This document shows positions 50,365-61,459 of a DNA stretch of 64,000 nt, piece after piece; positions within the stretch are counted from its first letter, which is position 1; each line of letters begins with the position of its first letter. The notes beneath the pieces are model-generated. The model was not told the origin of the DNA, did no database searches, and saw nothing but the letters and a program-made list of their open reading frames with translations. The position numbers and the translations under genes are program-made. The DNA is from Rachycentron canadum (taxonomy: Eukaryota > Chordata > Actinopteri > Carangiformes > Rachycentridae), in the NCBI GenBank assembly GCA_038496675.1, contig CM076654.1:11424630-11488629 (forward strand), written 5' to 3'.

Positions 50365-52681
50365 ATCTTATACCCAGTGTGCCTTTGCTTATTTCAGACC
50401 GCAATTGTCCCTTTTCCGTCCAGCACGCAAGAGGTTTTAGCAAATACATGTACCCATCACCACATCCTTTCCCTGACTGACTGAGAAGAACATCAGGAAT
50501 TAGAATGAACAGAACATTATCTAGTTTCGTTCAACAATTCAGCTTGCATAAAAGTCAATCAGAACATATTGATTGCCACATCATTACCAAGCAGCAGATT
50601 TATTAATCATCATAAATTAAGTGTGGTTACTTTCCATAGAGGTAAAGGCACTGACGTGATTACAGCAGAGGCAGCAGCACAGTGACATTAACTCTTATCA
50701 TTTGGCAGCAAGTGAGCCTTCACTCGGGGTAGGGACAATTTTAGGTCGTTAGTGGCAGGTACATGTCCATACCAGCGTGACCTAAAATTACACCACTGAT
50801 TGCAACCAGTGCCAGTGGGGTAAGTGAAGCAAATGGAGGGTGGTGTGGAGGAGTGAAGAATGTTTGCTAAAGTACACGTTTTTCAGCTTTTCACAATGGC
50901 ATTATTTTCCCATAGATCAATCTAAATACTTAAAAACAGAGCAAATATTTCAATTAATGCATCGGCCTCTCCTCTCTCAAGTCGAAACTCAAGAACAGCG
51001 GAAAATATTCATATCAAGCAGCTCTTCGGTATGCTGCCATCTAACAATACAGGTTTGTTTGGTTGTTCTGTATCAGGTTCTGACCACAAGAAATTCCAGA
51101 TGGTCAAAGAAGCAAAACTATGTCTACATTTGACCCAGACAGTGAAAGTCATTGCTTTGGTCTGGAGACCAGTGGAATGCTATATTAGGTGCGTTTTGTA
51201 ATGAGAGCAAATTAGAAGACCACAAATAAATGATTACAATTTAATGACAAGGCGATACAACAATTAATGGAGTCCTTAAAAATTGATGATGAATACCCTG
51301 TGTTAGAGATTTCATTCTAAATTGATTTATGAACCACCAGCTAGTTGACAGCAGAACAAAGAGTGGGATAGTACCAAAATGAGACATAAAGCTGAAATCA
51401 AATGTGAGATATATCAGTACATATAGTAATCAACAGAAATTCTTGCTAATGCATTACATGTTTATACAATTTTCACATATATAAAGCAAAAGTGTTATTG
51501 AGGTGGCAGGGTAGACATGCAGCAGTGCATTTAATCTTTCGTTGCATAGATTTTTTTTAGTTGAAGAGACAAGGACAGTCAGTGGCCTTGATGATGGACA
51601 GACATTCAAGGACCATTTGGTAATCCCCAAATTCCCAAAGCTATTACTCACTTTGCCACATTCAGCTCCATCATGTCACGGGTGAAGTGCACCTGAACAG
51701 GTCAAGACACTGCACACTCAAAAGGTGAGAAATGGTGAATTGTTATGACATAAAGACACAATTATGTTTATAGTATTTTTATATTATTGTCACAGAACAT
51801 CCTATTACTTTGTTATCCAAACCTAATTTTTTTAATCAGAGAATAAAAAGGCACAATTGTAGCTTCACAATTAAGATAAAAGATTAAGGGGAGAAGTTAG
51901 ATGAAGACAAAAGTATGTGTCCTCCTGATTATTTTTACTCTCTTATGTAAGAGTTTTGGCTCATGAAATCGAGACGAGTGGGAAGCCATACATGAGATTG
52001 TTCTATCCAGTCCATCCACACAAGGCTGCTTATTACTCAGCTTAAATTTAACTTCAACAACTTCAGCCACACATTATAATCTATTATACAACCTATTATC
52101 TTCACCTGTAAACACTTCACTTTTCACATTCATACACAGCTCAGTGAGTGGTCTGTTCCTGCATGATGTTTTGTACTGTAATGGAAGTGTGTGTATGCTT
52201 ATACATGTGTAGGGGGGGGACTTGCTTGCTCAATCTCGCCTAGAGCACAAACATTACCAGGACCACAACACTGAAAGGTGGTACAGGTGGTGCTGTTTTG
52301 TGGCTGTGTCTGGCATGGTTTTATCTTGCTCTAGTTTTTAGCAGTTCAGACTCTGACAGCCTACTGATTTTTTTCTTCCCCAAAAAATGTACCGTTAATT
52401 AGTGAATACAGCAACACAGTTATTGAAGTACTGTTGGTTTAAAATGTGGGTATACAATTTAAATGTTAGTGTTCATGTTTTTTGTACAAGGTTTATTAGC
52501 ATTTCTCTTAGCTCTTAGCTATATTGTGTTACAGTGAATAACGTCTCAGTCATACTCTGATTCAGATGGAGACGTATTTGCTTGCTTTTGCTTGTTGTGC
52601 AATCTGGAGACAGATTCTGGTTGCAAGAAATGTTGTCACAGTGGTTGTTTTTTTACTGACCAGGATCATCGTAGAGAGCAG

Positions 52682-53364
52682 CCTGTCTCAAAGTGCGGTC
52701 CACGGACCACCAGAGGTCCACAAATTACCCCAGGTGGTCTGCAAGTAAATTTGTTAAAATGTTATGTTTAATGTAGTGTTTCTCAAACTGTGTCCACACA
52801 GAGTCCACTAGTGAGTAGTGTAGGGCTACATGTCATTTTAAATATAGACTCAACGCAGCCTATGTAAATTCAAACACTGATTTGAATTTACGCTGTCTAC
52901 TCACGTAGCTTCAGTCTACAGTTTATATATACACATCAAAAATGATCAGCTTGACATTTGAGAGGAAATGTGGATGAAGCTAACAGTCTGCTCTGGTATT
53001 GTGCTACATGTCACCAGTTATCAGCATCAAATCAAATAATGACAACGGACAAGATCATTGACCTGTCTCAAGACCAGATCAATTTAAAGATAATCCATTG
53101 AAACCTCAGAGACAGACACAACTGGCAAGTTTTACTATAAGGTAGTCACCGTGACTGAGATCAGTACACCATCACACAGTTAGTCAGGCACATGCCTCGA
53201 ATGAGATAGTAGTGAGTTGATAGACAAGTGGTTAAGGCACATGATGTGAGACCCCGGTTTGATTCCACCCTGGTGGTTTTGAAGATGTTTGGGAGTTGGT
53301 GGTTTACGAGTTTTATTTTAATGGCTAAGTAGTCCTTGGTCTGAAAAGGTTTGAGAAACACTGG
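52682..53364 (+). mobile_element. hAT-type elements, nested, with a tRNA-like insert
   Basis: One hAT left end lies at 52682 (CCTGTCTCAAAGTGCGGTCC then GACCACCAGAGGTCC) and a second at 52775 (AGTGTTTCTCAAACTGTGTCC). The right end at 53348-53364 reads GGTTTGAGAAACACTGG, the inverted partner of 52775 (14 of 15 bases). Just inside the right end, AGTAGTCCTTGGTCTGAAAA is the usual subterminal sequence. Clear 8-bp target duplications could not be found. Pol III-like boxes lie at 53221-53266. Confidence 0.65.
53221..53266 (+). other. tRNA-like A and B box pair inside the hAT region
   Basis: TAGACAAGTGG (53221-53231) fits the A box TRGYNNARNGG with one mismatch. GGTTTGATTCC (53256-53266) fits the B box GGTTCRANTCC with one change. 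The spacing of 35 bases is right for a pol III promoter. The flanks do not pair into an acceptor stem, so this is the head of a SINE or a tRNA relic, not a tRNA gene. Confidence 0.5.
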
Positions 53365-56300
53365 TATGGATGCACAGTTGTAGTAAGGAATCAGCCATGA
53401 TACAATTGGGCAGATTGGGTGGTTTACGTCCACTGACAAGTCTAGGACATTGAGATCATTAAATAATCACTACTCTACTCCAGTAAAGTTTAAGCACAAG
53501 TTTCATCCTTCTCTGAAGCATACAGACCACTCCCAACCATTCTTCTGTGCAACAGCATCTGCAACGTTTGTTCACCTGGTCTATCACTGCATCCTTTAAA
53601 TTATAACAAGAGGGTTCCTATTATGTTATTTTAACACAGTGAATGATTTGTGTTTCCTGTTTCTCAACACCTTGCCGAAGGACAGGAAATTTAAACTAAG
53701 AAGGCGTATATGTTCTGTAATTTTGAAAAATTCCCAACTCAAGGATTTCAATTCAGTGGGTGGTTTATGGTATATGGACTCTTCTTGTGAAACATAATTG
53801 AGAACTTGATATACTTAGTTAGATAAGACTATGAGAAAGACATATTGTGGAGTAAAGGAGCTGCTGGACTCGGATAATAAGAGGTACTTTGTTACAATAC
53901 ACAAAGGAGGAGACATTAAGGCCCAAAAAGCAATATTTCATTGAGAATGGCAACATGATGAATAAAGATTTTAATATCCTTTGAAGTAGTTCAGCCCTGA
54001 CATCTCTGCCTTAATGAACATAACACATTTGGATTCAAGCATCTTATGTCTCACTGTCACCATCTGTGTTGGGTGTCAAACTGACACATGACATGTTATT
54101 AATTAAAAAGTATAATATGATGATTAAATTCATATGAAACCGACCACTGAGACCCCCATAGAGAACATGTAGTATATTGAAGGGATCAATTTAGGCTACA
54201 TTAACTGATGGAGAAATCTAAATTTAAAAATACCCTGTGGCAACAACTCATTGCCTTTGAAACATTAACCTCTTTCTTTGAGAGGAATAGATCTGATCAG
54301 CTTTCAATCAGATCCATGCTTTTTCTGGGGTTGTCATAAAATCTAAAAAGCAAAAATTATCTTGAAGTTGCACAGACAACCTTAATCCCACTATATCAAA
54401 AAGGATGCAAGACTGTGCAATCAGATGCATGCACACACACAATCATCACAGTTTCACACATATAAAATAAATCCCACTCTCAAGATGTGCACATGTATGT
54501 GAGTGCATGTATCCTGTGTGTGTGGGTGTGTGTGTGTAATGGGTTTTAGCAGGTGTGGGGGACTTTCTCATCTCATTGGTCTCCTAAAGCCTGAGGTTGG
54601 ATACTCTTTTCAGCACTTCCAAAAAAAAAAAAAAAAAAAAGTGGGTAGTCCATCATTTAGAATTAAATGGATTTTCCTCAGTTACCAGAAGATATGGTCG
54701 GCCCAAAAAAAAGAACAAATTATGCATAATTTTCTTTCAATAGGAGCAGCTGTGAAATATGTTAGATTTGAATATATTGCATTAAATGAAACAAGGAGAT
54801 AAAGATATAATTTATATTACTCCATATAAGAGATAAAACAGCAAGTATCACTATAACTGTGCTTGATTACTGTTGTTAATTACTGTGTTGCTGGTTGATG
54901 CTGTACAGAACATGAGTTAAATTAACCAGTCTCTCAGACGAATGCACGGTAAACAACATGTGTTTGTGCCCGTCAAAACATGTCGGACAGCAGTGGCAGC
55001 ACTTACCTGGAGATTTTTCAGCCCTTTAAAACCTTTTTTACAGTTTGCGGGTATTAGCAGTTTTTTTTTATTTATTTATTTTTTTAAATATGAGTAGATC
55101 AGCTTAAAAAAGGTGATTGATCCCGTTTACACTGACAGACAGAGCACACGCACAAATTCAGAGGAGAAAGAGTGAGCTGCTGGTTCGGTCAGTGATTGTG
55201 TTTGAATCTTGACTGGGTTTGAAACTTATTTCAGGGCTGCAGCTCATTCTCTCATCTGTGAGCCCAGTGAAACCGTAGTGTTTCTGGGTTAACAACACAT
55301 GACGGGTGTATTTACAGTGTCTGTTGCAGCATGAAAAATAACATGATACATTTGTGGATTTGCAACAGGCAAACCCAGTACTGCTGCTAGTTCCTTGTCT
55401 TCATTTGTGACGCAGATGTGCAAATGCAAACATTCTCTTGGTAAAATGTTGTTTATTATTTCTTTATGTTCCCCTGTATGACCAAAATGAAAGATCATGA
55501 AATAGAAACGAAAGCTGATAAATGAATAAATATTTCTTTGATTCATCTCAAACATGTTGCTCGGACAGTTGCCTAGACTCTGCTGGACTGTTAGTACTGA
55601 TTAAGATTTCCCATTCTTTGTCAGCTGCTCTGTGGCTTCAGGCTCAAACTGACTTTGTGTTATAATATCACCATCCACACACACGCAGACATGCATGCAC
55701 ACACACTCAAATACAGATTCTGAACTACCACAAGCCATATGGCAGGTTACTGGCCTGCATAATTGGCTTAAACAAGAGACAGTGTGTGGAGTGCCTATGT
55801 GTGAGTTAAAGTGTAAATTGGCGGCCTTTACTCTCAATCGCAACTACACTGTCAATCATGCAGCAAATGAGCCTGCTGTCACTGCTGTGGGCCCTTCACA
55901 GCACTGCTTCAGCAGCAGAGCATCCTGCCCACAAACACACATCACGTGCACCACAAATTCCTTCACTTACAAGAAGTTGGAAATCTAATAAACATGGTAC
56001 GTTATTAAAGAGTGACCTTTCTTGAGATCCAAACACTATCAACACCCTCAAAGTTATTTATAGTAGTATGCAATTTTTTGTTTCTTTTTGTACTTTTCCT
56101 TGCCTTCCTCCCATCATCCCCTGACTCTAAGTGTGTATTTGTCAGTTTAACCTAAACTACCATCTTCTCTGAGCGCTCTCTCACTCTCACAGGCCAACTT
56201 TAACAGCACTAATACTAAAGAGTGCCTGATTAGCAATGTTAAACAGTTTTTACACGATCTCACTCAATGGTATGATCTCACTGCCCCTCCCAAATTTCTA

Positions 56301-56644
56301 CTCCAGATTTTAGAGTTGAGTTTAATTGAGGCTTGTGGACATGGGATCAAGGTCAGGAGAATTTTTGGTTCAAAATAACAACTGCTTTTCTTGATTGTTT
56401 ATTCCAATAAATTCCAGGTATTTATTCCCCAGTCCTCAAGAGCACATGACAGAAGGGTTTTTAATGTATTCATCATTGACTCACTCATTTCAGCTTGTTA
56501 ATAAAGTAAACTACAAAAGTTAGATGGGGCAGAGAACAGGAGTAGTAAGTAACTTGCTTGAATAATTATGTTTGTTCTGATGGTACTGGACATTTACACT
56601 GAAGCCTGGAACTTTTTTCTCAGAGCAGGAGACCAAAATAGTAT
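53365..56644. other. Upstream flank, nothing recognised
   Basis: Unique AT-rich sequence with TG/A tracts at 54.5-54.64 kb. No exon, RNA gene or transposon was identified. Confidence 0.5.
54621..54640. repeat. A20 homopolymer
   Basis: A 20-base A run just after a TG-rich patch (54514-54538). Confidence 0.93.
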
Positions 56645-57182
56645 AGGGTTGGGCGATATAGCCCGTAAATAACATTTGTAGTCTATATCGTGATACACAA
56701 TAGATATGCTTATATTTTGAAATCTACTCTAAAGTAATTCATCAATGTGCAATTTAAACCTTTGATGCATAAGAACCACACCAATATGACAATTCTAGAC
56801 ATTTTTTGTCTATATATTAGTAGTTTCAATTGCAACAATTGAAACACAACACATGCTAGGTAGTGTGTTCAAATGGTGTTTCTTTTCTCAACCCATTGCC
56901 GTTTCTGAACAGGGATAAACTCGCTGTAACGCTTCACTACTTTCGCTATCTCCACTTCCCTCTACTCCAGATACACACATACACACACACACGTGCACCT
57001 TAGAGTTTGTGAAGGAGTGCATCTGTGAGGGGAAGACAGCCATGGGAAAGCCAAACTTTATGCCAGCGTCTTAAAACAATTATGTGACAATTTATACTTG
57101 ATGTTCATGATATATTCATTTGCTACATCCCACATGGAACAAGCTGTAATAAATTTAGTATATTCAATATATCACCCACAAC
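56645..57182. mobile_element. hAT-like MITE with GGGCGATATA ends
   Basis: The left end AGGGTTGGGCGATATAGCC and right end ATATATCACCCACAACT are imperfect inverted copies. They match the AGGGCTGGGCGATAT .. ATATCGCCCAGCCCT termini of a MITE common in fish. The interior of about 500 bp is non-coding and holds a short (CA)n tract and a perfect small hairpin at 56823-56845. Confidence 0.6.
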
Positions 57183-57274
57183 TACTTCAATAATTAAAAA
57201 ACGCTGTCTACAGAAAGAAAGAAAAGACTGATGATGTTGACCTGTGTAGCACCGAGCTTAGTCTCCAATCAATC

Positions 57275-57292
57275 TTTTTTTTTTTTTTTTTT
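57275..57292. repeat. T18 homopolymer
   Basis: An 18-base T run about 90 bases beyond the right end of the 56.6-57.2 kb MITE. Confidence 0.92.
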
Positions 57293-58204
57293 AAAGCTAA
57301 AACATCTGGTTGTTTCCAAAAAGTTCCTGCAGATGGAAATTGTACAATCATGGCAGTCAAACTAAGGTCACTTGGACTACACATTGATTGGGTCATATTA
57401 TACCAGCTGGAGACGCAAGAGAGCTGGGAGGCTGGGGGAGGAGAGGGTGAGAGGAAGAAATGAAAAGAGAATGGTAGTGAAATTAAGCTCTTCAATGTGC
57501 CAGTTTCCTCTTACAAGCCAAAAATGGCCCATTATGTTTAATATTTTGAGTCTCCGTGGAGGAGGAAAAGAGCAAAGATGCCGAGTGGGCCGAATGGAAG
57601 AGTCAACAGTGGCTAACAGTATCGTCAACATAATACCCTACCATCTGTTTCCTGTAACAGCCCAGGCTAAATTTTTCTTGTGTTGTACACATGGTAGTCC
57701 AGTGGCAAAGAGCAGAGAGACACTGTGTGGGCAACATGAGCACTGTAGAGTACGTTCACATAAAACTATGCCAACTGTTACGCCTACTGCCTAGTCCAAA
57801 CACAAAAAAGCCATTCTAAAAATGTCAAGCAAAATCTGTTATGTGTTCCTCTGTATTTGGGAGGACAGAAGAGCAGCAGAGAGGCAAATGACGCCTTTGT
57901 TAAGAATATGACCTGTATCAGGAAAATCTATGGTTTCACATGCAGGGCTTCAGAGTGGAATACACAGCAAGCTGACAGGGCCAACAAATGTGAATCACCA
58001 TGAAGAGGATGATGCAAACCAGCACACTGAACTGAGTGCTGTGAGTTATGGAGGACTGTGAGGAGGCTACATTGTTGTTAAGTGCTCTTGAGCAAGGCAT
58101 AAAGCCTTCAGCAGTATCATTTTGTGGATGGAAGTTTGATCCGTTATGCACATTATCTGTGTTGTAGTGTACATGTGGTCATTAATATCCTCACAATAAA
58201 ATAT

Positions 58205-58350
58205 CAGTGCGGGGGAAGTCAGAGGCCCAGGAGCAAAGCACTCACCCAAAATACAGACACCCAAGTTCAATTCTCATCAGTTGTACCTCCAACTCTGTTC
58301 CACCCTATCTGAGGGGGATAGCATGTACTTCAGCATGCAACTTCTCTAAT
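58205..58350 (+). mobile_element. Possible tRNA-derived SINE
   Basis: AGCAAAGCACTCACCCAAAATACAGACACCCAAGTTCAATTCTCATCAG has the arrangement of a tRNA-derived SINE head, with a B-box-like AAGTTCAATTCTC. It is followed by pyrimidine-rich sequence and a (GAA)n tail near 58374-58387. A nearby GCTCTTGAGCAAGGCA (58083-58099) is another common fish repeat motif. Divergence is high. Confidence 0.4.
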
Positions 58351-59569
58351 TGAAGTTCCCTGCTACATGGTGAAGAAGAAGAAGAAGCAGCTGATGACTC
58401 CATGTGCATCCATCACCAGTGAGATGTTGTCATCAAACACACCAGCTTTTAGTAGGTCACAGAGGCATGTACCTGATTAGACGGGCACAGGGAATAAAAC
58501 TGTTGTCATCAAGTTACACACTGCTCATAGTCCTTTCGCCCATCTCATCGTCAAGGCTCTTAGCCTGGCTTTCCAATTTCATCCCTTCACTCGATTTGCC
58601 GCTTCTTTTGCACGTAATGATAAACTTTTTGTTTGCGTATTCTCTGCCTTTCTTCGGTCACATTCTATGAGTAATTTTTTCTTAAGTGTACATGTGAGAT
58701 CTCTTAATTTTATAAGCCAAGCAAAACAACTGAATCAAGCAGCACAAGTAACCTACACTATATTTGTCACAGTTTTTAATTATCAAAATTTCAGTTTTGA
58801 AGATTTTTGACAGTCTTAGGGTGACGTGGCCAACAGCAGTCTCCTCTAAAGGCCTAACGTAGTGCAATTAGAGTATTATCTTGCATCAGCTTGCAAGAGA
58901 CCCACAGGTAACACAGTCTACCCACGACCACATGCAGAGCCTACCAAGAACTCAAGAGTGGCCCAGAAAGAAAGATGCTTTTGATAAATACAAATATATT
59001 TCTCACTAACCACTCCACAAAGCAGACTATATGAAGATTACATGAAAGTTCCTGTGATTGAACAGAAAAGGGCCACATTTTGGCTGAGATGAATTATCTG
59101 CTATGCTTTAGCTTCAAGATAGTTCATCTTGAACCAGTTCGTCTTTCAAAGAGAACTAGTTTTGGGCCACAGCAAGTTGAGACTGGGATTCTGAGGAGTA
59201 TCGTAAACTAAGATGCAAATTTTGCTTGCCCACCACAGCCACCTCTTACATCATCTAGCCAGCAGTGATGTGTCTTTGTTGTTTAGTAAAGTGCACTGAT
59301 TGATACAATGTTTGAGGCCTGCTTTGAGTTACAAAGTGTCACGAGTGCCAAATGCAGGACTACAAAGAAGGCCAGCGACTGATCTTGTTCCTGTTAAGCC
59401 GCGGGTGGTAAATTAGAGGCTTGTCACTAGCACTCTTCAGCTACTTTAGTTCAGCAACCCACTAGATCTCTATGTGACTTGGCCTCTCACTAGTTCGATG
59501 CCTCTTACAGGAGACACGAGTATCTGATGCTGACGGGGCTGGGCCAAGATTTGCAGCCGACTCCTTTTA

Positions 59570-60520
59570 TTTTATTTGTATTTTGGAAAAGTATTTCTCA
59601 TTGATTATTTTACATTGTATCACTGCAAGCAGATTCAACATTGTGCACACTTAAAACTAATTTTACCATTCATTTGGTAACCATTTTATAGCCTGACTCT
59701 TCCAGAGGTTTTCTTTCATATCATTAGCTTTAATTATTTACATCTGAACACGGGAAACTTTTTCCCCAGATACTAGAAAAGATTGAGAGAGAAAGGTAGG
59801 AATAGGGATAGAGAGCAGGCTTTTAGATGAGCAACCACATTATACTCTTGTAAGAGCATAATAAAAACAATATTTTTTCAAGAGAATTCTAGACATGTGG
59901 TTTAACTAACTGATCTTAATTTTGCTTGACATTTTCATCTCCAGCCCTCTGCTGAAATATGAAAATTTCCCTCCTTAACCCACCTCTTTTATCGAGAGTA
60001 TTCTCAGACTTGGACTGCAGGTTTTGGATTAAATAATACAGAACTTTAACATGTCGAAATCATTTTGTTCAAGACCATGTTTTTCTTTAGGGATTCAAAG
60101 CTCTGGAATACCTCTCATTAACAAATAATTAGTTGTTAATTAGCCCTTTTGTGATCGATTTTGTATATCTATTTTTTAACGATTTTATATACCTCATCAG
60201 CACACCACCATAACTGTTTAGATTAAATCACCTAGTCCGAATAATTTTACTGTCTCCTGTCAGGTTTTCAAGAATGTATTTCTCAGAGCGTTATCTTTGC
60301 CATCTTATTTGCTACCATTGCCGCAATTAGTGCCCCTTCTGTCATTGCACTTTGAATTTATTTCTAGCTTGCATGCTGGTTTACATAAGCAAATTAATGG
60401 CTTTAACAGTGTTGCCTTCCCTTCTTAATTCTAAAGTTTTATACCCAATCACTGGGATTTTCCCTTCCAATATGTAATATCAACACATCCCTTCATTGAA
60501 GAGTCTGAGTCAGACAAAAT
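59570..60520. other. AT-rich stretch resembling a conserved non-coding element
   Basis: Low in simple repeats, with many homeodomain-like cores (TAATTAG, TTAATTAG, AAATTAATGG) and octamer/E-box-like words, and no open frame. This texture is typical of vertebrate enhancers near neural genes. Part of it could instead be decayed 3' sequence of the adjacent L1. No alignment was possible. Confidence 0.25.
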
Positions 60521-60529
60521 ATGTAGCGT

Positions 60530-61459
60530 TTGTGGCTGTTCATTTTAATAGACTTTATTCTGGAACTCAATTTCAAAAAAGAAATAACATTCCACTAAAT
60601 GTCTGACTTAATCTTTGCCTCCAATGGACCATAGTTATAGTCAAATAATTTTAGGATATCTTTAGACAAGTTGATACCCTGGGACTGTGATTCTGCAGCC
60701 CATTTCAATTTTCATTTTCCTCCAATATGGTTGGGTGGGTCGTAAATAAATGTGATGACCTGAGTTTTCTGAATATTAACATAATAACCTGAGAATGCCC
60801 ATATTTTCCTGGAAGGCTCATCAGTCACGAGAGTCACTGAGTGGGCTGTGTCAGGTATATCAATATGTCATCAGCAATTTTTGTTCCACCAATGACCCCT
60901 TAATATAAGCATTTCGTCAAATCCATTGGCTTAAGGGGTCTATAAACAGGGAGAGGAGGAATGGTGAGGCACAGCTGCCTTATCTGGTTCTTTGCTGCAG
61001 GATGAATGAATCACCATAAATTTTTATCCTTGCTGAAGTTTTATTGTATAGTGCTTGAAATGTTTGAAAAATAGACTCACAAAAGGCAAAAATTATAAAA
61101 CCTTGTACAAGAAAGACCATCTAGCTGAGTGGTGAAATGCCTTCTCAGCATCTGCACTTTCTCAGATTCCTGTTTGGCACATCTAATGTGCAGTGTTCTA
61201 ATATTATCTCATGTTTGACTTTGTCAGATGAAATCTGCTTGATCTAAATGGATGAGCTCTGGTAGAATAATGGTAGAAAAATTTCTTTTCTCCTGTACAG
61301 TGTGGATGTGGACATTTTATAGTCCACATTTAATACACTAATGGGAGGATAATTACCACAATCTAGTTTGTCTTTACAGTCCTTAAGTGTGGCAAATGAT
61401 GGCATCCCTTCATGAGGACAGAATAAGCACTGTCCTATGAACCTATGCAATAAAAACAT
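60530..61459 (-). pseudogene. L1-type LINE reverse transcriptase pseudogene
   Basis: Reading the minus strand downward, conserved reverse transcriptase blocks appear in order. These are LDCGNYPPISVLNVDYKM (about 61353-61300), DAEKAFH (about 61150-61130), an SARIKIYGDSF-like block, RQLCLTIPPL (the RQGCPLSP motif, about 60990-60960), then GGTKIADDILIYLTQPT with the catalytic ADD at 60875-60867. The thumb-side segments follow to about 60610. The frame changes several times and has stops, for example just before GVIGGT. Neither the endonuclease domain nor the 3' tail is recognisable, so this is a truncated dead copy. Confidence 0.8.

Larger units (their letters stand above)
46762..52681. other. 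Upstream flank, no gene recognised
   Basis: AT-rich unique sequence. 50.2-50.65 kb stands out for a CTCF-like site followed by sequence with several TTAAT/ATTAA-type motifs, and is a candidate regulatory stretch. Confidence 0.5.

Noticed and set aside
53205..53275. tRNA gene
   Set aside because: A and B box-like words are present at the right spacing, but no acceptor stem or anticodon arm forms and it lies inside a hAT-type repeat, so it is a tRNA-like relic.
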